Below the pieces are notes generated by a model. That model ran no database searches and was not told where the DNA came from. It saw only the letters and a program-made list of their open reading frames with translations. Positions 1-7,382 of a DNA stretch of 8,350 nucleotides are shown piece by piece (positions within the stretch are counted from its first letter, which is position 1; each line of letters starts with the position of its first letter). The position numbers were made by a program, and so were the translations under genes. Origin of the DNA: Emcibacteraceae bacterium (lineage in GTDB: Bacteria > Pseudomonadota > Alphaproteobacteria > Sphingomonadales > Emcibacteraceae); contig JAESUD010000214.1 in NCBI GenBank assembly GCA_016763335.1, forward strand, positions 1 to 8,350. Reading direction: 5' to 3'.

Positions 1-165
1 AAATTTTATTCATTCTTAGAATCCTAATTGAGTTAATAAATCCATTATTATAATTTTTAATACCCACATCGCGACCAAAGCCGAATACGGTCCGAAAAGC
101 GCCACGTTCCATAAAACTTGCCATAATGAAATAATCAAATCTTGAGCCAAGCTATATTTAAACAA
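1..165 (-). other. Unresolved left edge: two competing short open frames downstream of the NIPSNAP gene
   Basis: This stretch follows the NIPSNAP stop codon. The middle part (about 62-118) is clearly richer in G and C than ordinary intergenic DNA here, which hints at coding. Two minus-strand frames are open. One starts at ATG 124 (MASFMERGAF...) and runs off the window edge, so it would be the 5' end of a truncated gene. Its codon positions 1 and 2 are richer in G+C than position 3, as expected for coding DNA in an AT-rich genome, but there is no ribosome binding site before the ATG. The other could start at TTG 165 and ends at TAA 16-18, giving 49 residues with a long hydrophobic core (about residues 11-40), like a small membrane protein. 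At most one is likely real. I recognise neither. Confidence 0.3.
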
Positions 166-180
166 GATTTTTACTCAAAT

Positions 181-486
181 TCATTCAAATATAGGGCGTA
201 GAAACTGTCGATCGTAGCGGATAATACATTTTGTGCTCTTCGCTAATTTATAAGCGGCGATACATTCTTCATCTTTCATACTATCTTTTCTATATGTTTC
301 ATAAGCTGATAAAGATGGAAAAGAAAATAACGTCACAGCTAAATCATTGTCACTCTCATGAGGTAAAAAGTACCCATGATGAGTGCCACCAAAACGTTCT
401 ACTAAGGGTATCCAAAGTTTTGCATATTCCTCAAATGCTTCAATTTTATCTGGATCAATTTGATACTTTACGTAACAGGTAATCAT
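181..486 (-). CDS. NIPSNAP family protein
   Basis: This 101-residue protein matches the short bacterial NIPSNAP family, a dimeric alpha/beta-barrel (ferredoxin-like) fold whose biochemical role is mostly unknown. Visible landmarks are the MITCYVKYQIDP start, the FGGTHHGYFLP segment at residues 32-42, the FSFPSLSAYETYR segment at 54-66 and the YDRQFLRPIFE end, which together are very typical of single-domain bacterial members. The length is normal for the family. The start at 486 is well supported: AAGGAG lies seven bases before the ATG. It follows the GFA gene after 38 bases on the same strand, so it is probably the last or nearly last gene of the operon. Function is not assigned; in this context it may bind a small reactive or hydrophobic metabolite, which is only a guess. 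Confidence 0.93.
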   Translation of the reverse strand: MITCYVKYQIDPDKIEAFEEYAKLWIPLVERFGGTHHGYFLPHESDNDLAVTLFSFPSLSAYETYRKDSMKDEECIAAYKLAKSTKCIIRYDRQFLRPIFE

Positions 487-524
487 TAATAAGCTCCTTT
501 GTAAGTATTTTAATTAGAATTAAT

Positions 525-932
525 TTAAACAGGAAACTCATCAAAATATGAATCGTTTTCATTCTCTGAGCACCATTTTGGTTTTTCTTTATAGAAAATA
601 ATTTTTTTATCATTAAATACTGGTTCAGCATCTAATGTTCCCGCCGGGACAACAATAGCTTTTCCCGATGAATTTAAATACGGCACTCCGGACCCGCATT
701 CCGTACAAAAAGCTTTCGTGAACCCACGTTCATTATAATCAAATCTTTTGATGTCTTCCGAGCCAGAAATAATATTAAATTGTCGTGGGTCTCCAAAAAG
801 GTTTGAAGCATATGCAGATCCCGTTATTTTACGACACTGCTGGCAATGACAAATATAAAATTGATCGAATTTATTCTCAATTTCATATTCTACTCTACCG
901 CAAAGACATTTGCCTTTGATCATTTCACACAT
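525..932 (-). CDS. GFA (glutathione-dependent formaldehyde-activating enzyme-like) family protein
   Basis: This is a small cytoplasmic zinc-binding protein of the GFA/CENP-V fold. The metal ligands can be read directly: CLC near the N-terminus, then CHCQQC, then CTEC about 43 residues later, spaced as in the family. The founding member was reported to speed formaldehyde-glutathione conjugation, but most homologues have no proven reaction, so the name should be taken as a family label. I chose ATG 932 because GGA sits six bases upstream. An ATG at 947 would add five residues and overlap the preceding gene's stop codon as TAATG, and ATG 923 (MIKGKCLCG) also fits family N-termini. It follows the glutathione S-transferase gene, which supports a glutathione-linked role. 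It appears intact. Confidence 0.93.
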   Translation of the reverse strand: MCEMIKGKCLCGRVEYEIENKFDQFYICHCQQCRKITGSAYASNLFGDPRQFNIISGSEDIKRFDYNERGFTKAFCTECGSGVPYLNSSGKAIVVPAGTLDAEPVFNDKKIIFYKEKPKWCSENENDSYFDEFPV

Positions 933-946
933 GTTTTTTCCATTCA

Positions 947-1614
947 TTAAGTTTCTACGAATTTTGCAATTTTTTGAGCTCTTACAGCAGCAGAATCATT
1001 CTCTTTTTTTGGCGGTACGTTGATACCTTTTTGGCAAGCTGCACGATTATCCATTGCATCCAACCAACGTTTTAAGTTATCCAGTCCATCTATTGAGAAA
1101 CCAGACCATTCATAACGTCGCAACCAGCACCAATTAGCAATATCAGCTATCGAATAATCATCCGCCAACATTCGGATGATTTTAAGTGACAATCTACGAC
1201 TTCGCTCAAGCGTCTACATTCATTTTGATAACGATCGATAGCCGGTTGATATTTTTCTGGAAAATAGCGAAAGAATACATTCGCCTGCCCCATCATAGGT
1301 CCTACTCCACCCATTTGGAACATTAACCATTGCATGACGCGGCTTCTTGCGTTTCTATCTGTTGGCATTAGTTTTCCAGCCTTCTCCGCGAGATAAATCA
1401 TGATGGCCCCGCTTTCAAAAATTACTAAATCGTCATTATCACGATCAATAATCGCAGGTATTCGGCCATTAGGATTTATTTTCAAGAACCAATCCTGTTT
1501 TTGCTCAAGCTCAGAAAGATCTAGCGACTGAAAGTTATAAGGCATTTTCAACTCTTCCAAAGTTACCGAAACTTTAAACCCATTTGGCGTTCTCGCTGTA
1601 TAAAGATCTATCAT
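947..1614 (-). pseudogene. Glutathione S-transferase, YfcG/Nu-class-like, interrupted by a frameshift
   Basis: Two overlapping frames together make one glutathione S-transferase of about 222 residues. The N-terminal thioredoxin-like domain (residues 1-80 or so) starts [12 protein letters not shown], matching E. coli YfcG, where the Thr and Asn of the TPN motif contact glutathione. It continues with NPNGRIPAI and [15 protein letters not shown]. The helical C-terminal domain resumes in the next frame with [21 protein letters not shown]. Frame 1 matches the family through residue 148 (LKSSE) and then runs out of phase to a TAG at 1147. Adding one base near 1167-1170 restores the fit, for example TGT to TGG-T giving Trp. 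The start is ATG 1614 rather than TTG 1617: AAGGG precedes it by nine bases and the N-terminus then matches YfcG. Either a recent mutation or a sequencing error would explain it. Confidence 0.9.
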
Positions 1615-1637
1615 CAAAGCTTTCCCTTCTCTTAGTT

Positions 1638-2801
1638 TTATAAACTCTTCGAGGTGATATAATCGCGAATTAAAGTGGAGCCCTTCATAACGTCAGCATC
1701 GGAAATCGCCGTTGAAATCCGTATTGAATTCATAGATGAATGGCCAAATGTTTGACCTGGCGCAACAGCGACCCCCACATCATCAAGTAAGTTACGAACA
1801 AAATCATCTGAATTTTGACCTGTATTTGAAATATCAATCATCATGTAAAAGGCCCCTTGTGGTTTATTTACCACCAATCCAGCCTTTCCTAGAACAGACA
1901 TCGCAATTCCAGCTCGTCGACTGTATGCATCTAACATTTCTTTAACACAATCTTGAGGCCCATTTATTGCAGCTTCAGCTGCATATTGACTTATAGAAGA
2001 CGGGCACGACGCAATAGGCTCCACAAACTGTGCTGAAGCCTCAATAATTTCTTCATTAGCTATAATCCAACCAATGCGCCACCCTGTCATTGAATATGAT
2101 TTTGACACACCGGATATCAAAATAACTTTATCGGATGATTTATTATTTAAAGCAGATACATGTTTACCCTCAAAAACAAAATCTTCATAAATTTCATCTG
2201 ATATCAGATATAAATCGTTACTTTCTGCAAAATTGATAAGTTCGTCCATTTTTTCAGAGGTAATAACAGCCCCTGTTGGATTACCGGGAAAATTTATAAT
2301 CATTGCCTTTGTATTCGGCGTAATTTTAGATTGTAAATCTTCAATGTCGGGCCAGTAATTATTATCAGGATTTAGCATATACGGTTTTGCTTTGCCTCCC
2401 CCCATAGCAATAGAGCTTAGATAATTTGGCCATCCTGGATCAGGAACAAGTACTTCATCACCGTTTTCCAATATTGCCATCATCACAAGATAAATAGCCA
2501 TAACGCCGCCAGAAGTAATACAAACGTTTTCCTTGTTCACATTAACTTTATTTCTACATGACGCTCTTTCAGCAACACTTTCTCGTAATGAATCCGTCCC
2601 AGCATTTGGAGTGTATCCTATATATTGGTTCCTTGAAGCCTTAAATGCCTCATCTATTATATGTTGAGGCGTCTTAAAGTCAGGTTGCCCTACTTCCATG
2701 TGAATTACAGACATACCTGATTTTTTTCTAGCCGCCGCTAGCGCCATTACCGCTCTAATACCGGAGGGGTGTAACTTAGATAAACGAGATGATAGTTTCA
2801 T
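1638..2801 (-). CDS. PLP-dependent class I/II aminotransferase
   Basis: This is a fold-type I aminotransferase of 387 residues, the usual length for the aspartate/aromatic aminotransferase group. It moves an amino group from an amino acid to a 2-oxo acid in the cytoplasm. Key residues are visible: [12 protein letters not shown] near 63-74, FPGNPTG with Asn174, SDEIYEDF with Asp202 and Tyr205, the Schiff-base Lys234 in [16 protein letters not shown], and Arg361 in SIRIS for the substrate carboxylate. The usual GEPDF motif reads GQPDF. The start is ATG 2801, because TAAGGA ends seven bases before it; an upstream in-frame start at 2843 would lie inside the preceding gene. The stop codon of the preceding gene is part of that same TAAGGA, implying translational coupling. 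Substrate cannot be deduced; it is probably part of the MocR-controlled catabolic operon. Confidence 0.95.
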   Translation of the reverse strand: MKLSSRLSKLHPSGIRAVMALAAARKKSGMSVIHMEVGQPDFKTPQHIIDEAFKASRNQYIGYTPNAGTDSLRESVAERASCRNKVNVNKENVCITSGGVMAIYLVMMAILENGDEVLVPDPGWPNYLSSIAMGGGKAKPYMLNPDNNYWPDIEDLQSKITPNTKAMIINFPGNPTGAVITSEKMDELINFAESNDLYLISDEIYEDFVFEGKHVSALNNKSSDKVILISGVSKSYSMTGWRIGWIIANEEIIEASAQFVEPIASCPSSISQYAAEAAINGPQDCVKEMLDAYSRRAGIAMSVLGKAGLVVNKPQGAFYMMIDISNTGQNSDDFVRNLLDDVGVAVAPGQTFGHSSMNSIRISTAISDADVMKGSTLIRDYITSKSL

Positions 2802-2811
2802 TATCTTGTCC

Positions 2812-4002
2812 TTAAATTTGTTCCAATGCTTGTTCGATATCATTTAAAATATCGGTCGTATTTTCTATTCCTGCAGCAAAGCGGATCAAACCTGAGGTTA
2901 TTCCTTGTTCTTCTAACAGTTCTTTTGTAAGCCGACCGGCAAACATAGAAGCAGGTTGAATAATCACAGAATAAACTCCGCCTAAACTTCCTGCATTTCG
3001 TGCTAATTTCAAACTTTCAATGAATTTTACTCCTGCATCATATCCCCCTTTCAGATCGAAAGTTAGCAACCCTCCAAATCCTGACATTTGCTTTTGAGCA
3101 AGCCCATGTTGGGGATGAGATTTTAAGCCAGGATAATAAACCTGATTGACTTTAGAACTTTCTTCCAAAAGCTCAGCTATTGCTTGTGCATTTCTATTTT
3201 GCTGAAGAACTCTTAATTCCAAAGTTCTAATGCCCCGCAACGCCAGCCAAGAGTTGAATGGCGAGGGTATTGCACCGACATTCATATTCATGTCCCAAAT
3301 TTGCTCTACAATAGTTTGTGATGCAGTAATGCTTCCCGCTAATAAATCATGATGTCCACCAATATACTTTGTCGCGCTGTGCATAACGATATCCACACCA
3401 AATTCTAATGGCTTTTGATTAATAGGCGTAGCAAAGGTGTTATCGCAAAATGTGATAATGCCTTTCGACTTTGCTAGTTCAGAAACAAAATTTAAATCCG
3501 TGATATGCATGGATGGATTTACGGGCGTCTCCGTTAATATCAATCGTGTATTAGGTTTAACAGCGCGTTCAAACGCAAGAGCATCGCGTTGATCCACTTT
3601 GGTGGTTTCAATGCCGTATTTTGGCAATACATGAGTTACCATCTCCGTGGTGCCCATATAATGATTGGTTTGTGCAACTACGTGATCCCCCGCTTTTAGA
3701 AAACTTAAAAGTGTAGTCGTGATTGCTCCCATGCCAGAAGAAAAAATTATTCCACTTTCTCCCCCTTCAAGGCTCGAGATAACCTTTGCTAATCTTGAAG
3801 TGGTTGGATTACCGTGCCGTGCATAAAATTTATCTCCTAATGGTACAGATGAAATATCAGCAAATTCCTCAGCATCAGCAGCAACAGCATTTACTGATTG
3901 ATGTATAGGCGGTGAAACACTCCAGTCATCAGATAAGTCAATGTCCGAATAAAGAAGTTTCGTCGTTAGTCCGTAAGAATTATTATCTCCAATTTTCGTC
4001 AT
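2812..4002 (-). CDS. PLP-dependent trans-sulfuration-family enzyme (cystathionine/methionine lyase or synthase type)
   Basis: This 396-residue protein belongs to the Cys/Met metabolism PLP enzymes (cystathionine gamma-synthase, beta- and gamma-lyases, methionine gamma-lyase). The Schiff-base Lys212 lies in DIVMHSATKYIGGHH, which fits the family signature. Tyr60 and Arg62 in YARHGNPT bind phosphate from the partner subunit, Tyr115 is the probable catalytic tyrosine, and Arg374 in GLIRFAAGIE binds substrate carboxylate. Two usually conserved spots differ: the common SLGGVESLxxHPASM block reads SLGGVYSVIIQPASM, with Tyr and Gln replacing the usual Glu and His, so substrate preference may be unusual. 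The start is ATG 4002 with TAAGGA six bases upstream, and the TAA there is the stop of the FAH gene. It is central to the operon; it may release a thiol and a 2-oxo acid, but synthase activity is not excluded. Confidence 0.94.
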   Translation of the reverse strand: MTKIGDNNSYGLTTKLLYSDIDLSDDWSVSPPIHQSVNAVAADAEEFADISSVPLGDKFYARHGNPTTSRLAKVISSLEGGESGIIFSSGMGAITTTLLSFLKAGDHVVAQTNHYMGTTEMVTHVLPKYGIETTKVDQRDALAFERAVKPNTRLILTETPVNPSMHITDLNFVSELAKSKGIITFCDNTFATPINQKPLEFGVDIVMHSATKYIGGHHDLLAGSITASQTIVEQIWDMNMNVGAIPSPFNSWLALRGIRTLELRVLQQNRNAQAIAELLEESSKVNQVYYPGLKSHPQHGLAQKQMSGFGGLLTFDLKGGYDAGVKFIESLKLARNAGSLGGVYSVIIQPASMFAGRLTKELLEEQGITSGLIRFAAGIENTTDILNDIEQALEQI

Positions 4003-4011
4003 AATATTTCC

Positions 4012-4803
4012 TTAGTTCTCTACAACTGTATTTTTAAGTATTCCAATGCCTTCAATTTCAACTTCACAGACATCACCGGGTTTCATGAATAATTGCGGTT
4101 TACGACTTACACCTACACCTGCTGGCGTTCCCGTAAGAATGATATCGCCTGGTTGCAAAGTACAGATATGACTAATATCTGAAATAATATCAGCAACAGA
4201 AAAAATAAGCTGATCAGTATTTGATGATTGCACTGTCTGACCATTTAAACGCGTTTCAATTTTCAAGCCATGCGCTCCTAAAGGCAACTCATCTGCGCTA
4301 ACAATAACTGGGCCTAGACCGCCACTTTGGTCCATTAATTTACCCGCCACCCACTGAGAAGTTCTTGTCTGAATATCTCGAGCGGATCCATCATTTGCAA
4401 TTGTGTACCCAAATACATGATCAAGTGCCTGTTTTTTTGAAACAGCACGGGCTAGTTTACCAATAACAACAACTAGCTCTCCTTCAAAATCAAATTTATT
4501 GGATATTTTGGGATGAATTAATGGCTGTTCATGTCCAGAAAAACTACTCGGAAACCTCGTAAAAATTGTTGGAAATGTTGGTTCTTCTTCACCGAGCTCT
4601 TTTGCATGATCACTATAATTTAACCCTATACATATTATCCGTGATGTTGATGCGATAGGGATACCCCAACCATTCTCATATGTTGTAGATAAGTTATCAA
4701 CATCGAACCAATCCAATTCTGCTTCTTTTTTTAACACCAAATTATCACCTGACATCTCCATCAGTTGAGCTTTGCCGTCTTTGATTAAATTACTTATTCT
4801 CAT
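4012..4803 (-). CDS. Fumarylacetoacetate hydrolase (FAH) family protein
   Basis: This is a 263-residue FAH-fold enzyme. The family includes acylpyruvate hydrolases, oxaloacetate tautomerases or decarboxylases, and hydratases/isomerases of aromatic breakdown, acting on 2-oxo or 1,3-diketone acids with Mg or Mn. Visible motifs, numbered from this start, are GLNYSDHAKE (residues 60-69, His66), FDFEGELVVVIGK with metal ligands Glu107 and Glu109, NDGSARDIQ with Asp138, and LTGTPAGVG near 223-231. Length is typical of the FAHD1/YcgM-like single-domain group. ATG 4803 is the better start: AGGA lies nine bases upstream, whereas TTG 4809 would leave only three. It follows the MocR gene by 22 bases and precedes the lyase gene by 9, so it is likely co-transcribed. 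It probably processes an oxo acid made by the neighbouring PLP enzymes; the exact substrate is unknown. Confidence 0.94.
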   Translation of the reverse strand: MRISNLIKDGKAQLMEMSGDNLVLKKEAELDWFDVDNLSTTYENGWGIPIASTSRIICIGLNYSDHAKELGEEEPTFPTIFTRFPSSFSGHEQPLIHPKISNKFDFEGELVVVIGKLARAVSKKQALDHVFGYTIANDGSARDIQTRTSQWVAGKLMDQSGGLGPVIVSADELPLGAHGLKIETRLNGQTVQSSNTDQLIFSVADIISDISHICTLQPGDIILTGTPAGVGVSRKPQLFMKPGDVCEVEIEGIGILKNTVVEN

Positions 4804-4825
4804 AGTCAAATTTCCTATTTTAATT

Positions 4826-6199
4826 CTAAATCACACCCATTGCAGCTGAAGGCCCATCTTTCAACATTTCAGCCAACTTTAATAACCCAGCCTCCAGCGC
4901 TGCAATATTAGGCGCAGCGCCTAAGCACAAACGAACTCCGGGCTTGCTCGAATTAGAACTCACGCTGAACGTTCCATTCCCTAAAACAGCAACGTTATTA
5001 TTAAAGGCTTCACTTATAAAAACCTCTGTTGACCATTCAGCCGGTAGCTTTATCCATACATAAAAGCTAGATAAGTTACCCAAGATGAGCTTTTGACCAA
5101 TTATTTTTTTTGCAAGTTTTTGCCTTTTTCCGGCTTCTTCTTTTTTTGTTAATAAAGTAGAAGAAGCCGTTCCATTATTTACCCATCTTGTAGCAATCTC
5201 GGCCATTAAAGGAGGTAAAGCCCAATGTGTAGCTAACAACCTACGTCGGACAATTTTTAAAACTGCAGATGGAACTCTTACATAGGCAATTCTCAACCCT
5301 CCACACACTACTTTTGAAAAACTTGCGATAAAAAACGTTAGTTCGGGCAATAAGTTCGCATATGGTTCAGGACGGACATCAGAAAAAAGGCGATAAATGT
5401 CATCTTCGAGAATATAAATTCCATGCTTTTGGCATATATCAGCAATTTCCACACGCCTTTCTGTTGGCGTTAAAATTGTGGTTGGGTTCTGAACCGTAGG
5501 TGATGTATATAACGCTTTCACATTCTCATTATCGTAAAGCGCGTTCAATAATGCCTGAGGAATAATTCCATTTTCATCCATAGATAATGAAATTAAATTG
5601 ATACCCAGCATCTCAGCACTTTCTTTTATACCGGGATATGTGAGCTCTTCAACCAGAACAGTTTGGCCAGCTTTAGCAATACTTGATAAACAAACCGTTA
5701 TTGCATGTTGCGCACCCGACGTAATGACAATATCGTCTACGGAACAATCCACTCCATTTAATTGTAACCATTTTAATCCCGCGTTACGAAATTCTTCACG
5801 CCCGGCATGCTCTTGATAAGTTAAAAGGTGTTGACTATCCTCAAGCGCAATCTGAGATAATGTTTCTGAGAGCGAAGGATCAAAATCATAAAGAGGGTAA
5901 TCAACCCTCAGATCCAACAAACCCAGGTTTCCACCACCAACAGCACTAAGAAATTGGTCGCCTTCTCCCGAAACAAACGACCCACTACCAACAATAGTTT
6001 TGATTAAGCCGACAGAGTTTGCCTCTTGATATGCACGTGCGACAGTACTTTTTGCAATTCCCAGACAATTAGCTAATTCCGTTTGTGTTGGTAGTCTTTC
6101 ACCACTAGCGAGATGCCCAGAACATATGTCTTTTTTCAAAGCATTTATAATAGCTTTTATCTTATGAGGCGTATGCCTATTTATAATTGGTTTCCACAT
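4826..6199 (-). CDS. MocR/GabR-type transcriptional regulator (GntR wHTH fused to aminotransferase domain)
   Basis: This 457-residue regulator has an N-terminal GntR winged helix (about residues 10-78; SGHLASGERLPTQTELANCLGIAKSTVARAYQE... is the recognition region) joined to a class I aminotransferase fold (about 110-445). The PLP lysine is Lys296 in ASFSKVVCGGLRIAYV. Asn238 in QNPT, Asp266/Asp267 with Tyr269, and Arg423 in GVRLCLG complete the cofactor and ligand pocket, so PLP binding looks intact. Known relatives (GabR, PdxR, TauR, EnuR) sense an amino compound through PLP and bind direct repeats. It is the first gene of the leftward operon, followed by FAH after 22 bases, so it probably controls its own operon. 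There is no Shine-Dalgarno before ATG 6199, and a promoter-like pair ends six bases before the ATG, consistent with leaderless translation. Confidence 0.94.
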   Translation of the reverse strand: MWKPIINRHTPHKIKAIINALKKDICSGHLASGERLPTQTELANCLGIAKSTVARAYQEANSVGLIKTIVGSGSFVSGEGDQFLSAVGGGNLGLLDLRVDYPLYDFDPSLSETLSQIALEDSQHLLTYQEHAGREEFRNAGLKWLQLNGVDCSVDDIVITSGAQHAITVCLSSIAKAGQTVLVEELTYPGIKESAEMLGINLISLSMDENGIIPQALLNALYDNENVKALYTSPTVQNPTTILTPTERRVEIADICQKHGIYILEDDIYRLFSDVRPEPYANLLPELTFFIASFSKVVCGGLRIAYVRVPSAVLKIVRRRLLATHWALPPLMAEIATRWVNNGTASSTLLTKKEEAGKRQKLAKKIIGQKLILGNLSSFYVWIKLPAEWSTEVFISEAFNNNVAVLGNGTFSVSSNSSKPGVRLCLGAAPNIAALEAGLLKLAEMLKDGPSAAMGVI

Positions 6200-6205
6200 A
6201 ATTAG

Positions 6206-6246
6206 ATCATATTGAATTCATTTAATAATTCAATTGCAATATTGAA
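6206..6246 (-). promoter_or_regulatory. Probable promoter and MocR operator of the catabolic operon
   Basis: On the minus strand a -35-like TTGAAT (6228-6233) and a -10-like TATGAT (6206-6211) are separated by 16 bases. Two copies of TTCAATAT (6209-6216 and 6239-6246) lie exactly 30 bases apart in the same orientation, one overlapping the -10 and the other just upstream of the -35. Three-turn-spaced direct repeats are the kind of site MocR proteins use. A partial inverted repeat TTCAAT-N6-ATTGAA (6229-6246) overlaps the upstream copy. The region is very AT-rich, so chance resemblance is possible. Confidence 0.5.
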
Positions 6247-6289
6247 CCTATTTTTACCTAAAAGAACTCATTTGAAATTTTAAAAACCG

Positions 6290-6334
6290 CATAAATCCAT
6301 CATTTATGTGCCGCTCAGAAGAGCAGCACATAAA
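6290..6334 (-). terminator. Strong hairpin after the reductase gene, possible terminator
   Basis: A 14-bp stem (6303-6316 with 6321-6334, tetraloop at 6317-6320) lies 26 bases beyond the reductase stop codon. Read on the minus strand its only irregular pair is a T-G wobble, which favours a minus-strand RNA. A second, shorter hairpin (CATAAAT 6290-6296 with ATTTATG 6302-6308) shares the ATTTATG arm, so the two cannot form at once. A run of five T follows on the minus strand, directly behind the small hairpin but 17 bases after the large one, so it is not a textbook intrinsic terminator. Confidence 0.5.
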
Positions 6335-6359
6335 GATAACCTGGTATACTCTTAAAAAA

Positions 6360-7349
6360 TCATCTTCTTTCTAGCGAGATTTTGCCGATAGCCTTGCCGG
6401 ATTCGTAATATGCATGAGCTTCATTTGCTTGATCAAATGTAAATCTATTATTATCTAAATGCGGCTTTAACTTATTCGCCTCGATCAACTTTGTAGCTTC
6501 ACGCAATATATTACCGTGAGATTGCCTATTTATTCCCGTATACATAGGCAATAACATCATAATAATATGGAGAGACAAGCTTTTCATATGCATAGGTGAT
6601 AAATCATGAGTATTTGACCCAATGATACCAGCTACTTGACCACCCGTTTTTGCAGCCGTCAGTGAGTTGTCTAATGATCCACCACCGATGGTATCAAATA
6701 CTGCATCGAACCCATCACCATTAGTAAGTCTGCTTACATAACTTTCAACATTCTCATCACGATAGTAGATAACATTATCTGCCCCCATGTCACTTGCGAC
6801 TTTGGCTTTTTCCTCTGAAGAAACTGTTGTGGATACATTTCCACCAAAAGCTTTCGCCAATTGAATTGCAATATGACCTACTCCTCCTGCACCACCATGA
6901 ATCAATACGGACGCACCATCTTTCATTTGAATACGCGTTTTTAATGCTTCCCAGGCTGTAATAGTTACCAAAGGCATAGCTGCAGCTTCGATAAAAGAAA
7001 GATTTTTAGGCATTGGTGCCATTAAATTCTTATCGACGATCATATATTCACTTAATGCACCTTTTAACTTTCCAATTCCACCAGCGCATCCGTATACTTT
7101 ATCACCAACTGAGAATTCCGTATCCCCTTCGCCGATAGCCGTTACGACACCAGATACATCACAATGCAACACTCCAGGGAGCGCAGGGTTCCAAGCCGTC
7201 GCATTTCGAAGTAATTTATTATCCACCGGATTAAGGCTGGTCGCTTTCACTTCCACCTCTAATTCGTTTTCTTTAGGTGAAATTCTCGTACTACTCATAA
7301 CTTTAAACTTAGCATCATCGCCATATGTTTCCGTGATCCAAACTTTCAT
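6360..7349 (-). CDS. Zinc-free MDR-family NAD(P)H:quinone oxidoreductase-like reductase
   Basis: This 329-residue protein is a medium-chain dehydrogenase/reductase. Residues 1-120 form the GroES-like catalytic domain (SLNPVDNKL at 38-46, PGVLHCDVSGVV at 58-69, VGDKVYGC at 81-88). A Rossmann domain follows with the nucleotide motif HGGAGGVG at 151-158. The cysteine cluster of the structural-zinc alcohol dehydrogenases is absent, so it groups with quinone reductases and related enone or aldehyde reductases that use NAD(P)H in the cytoplasm. The start at ATG 7349 has AGGAG seven bases upstream. It faces away from an HxlR-family regulator across 113 bases, the same arrangement as qor2/qorR in Corynebacterium and similar detoxification pairs, so it is probably induced by quinones or other electrophiles. 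The exact substrate is not determined. The gene appears intact. Confidence 0.94.
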   Translation of the reverse strand: MKVWITETYGDDAKFKVMSSTRISPKENELEVEVKATSLNPVDNKLLRNATAWNPALPGVLHCDVSGVVTAIGEGDTEFSVGDKVYGCAGGIGKLKGALSEYMIVDKNLMAPMPKNLSFIEAAAMPLVTITAWEALKTRIQMKDGASVLIHGGAGGVGHIAIQLAKAFGGNVSTTVSSEEKAKVASDMGADNVIYYRDENVESYVSRLTNGDGFDAVFDTIGGGSLDNSLTAAKTGGQVAGIIGSNTHDLSPMHMKSLSLHIIMMLLPMYTGINRQSHGNILREATKLIEANKLKPHLDNNRFTFDQANEAHAYYESGKAIGKISLERR

Positions 7350-7382
7350 TAAATATCTCCTATTGAATTTTTCACTGAAATA

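Noticed and set aside
231..482. 83-codon open frame on the plus strand
   Set aside because: It lies antisense to the NIPSNAP gene, has no family resemblance or ribosome binding site, and its composition looks like a shadow frame.
1171..1192. Independent start for the C-terminal glutathione S-transferase fragment (frame from 1192)
   Set aside because: There is no plausible ribosome binding site, and the true homology begins only after the frameshift, so this is part of the broken gene and not a separate protein.
1736..1945. 69-codon open frame on the plus strand
   Set aside because: Antisense to the well-conserved aminotransferase 3' region; no supporting motif.
5598..5816. 72-codon open frame on the plus strand
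   Set aside because: Antisense to the MocR aminotransferase domain; no supporting motif.
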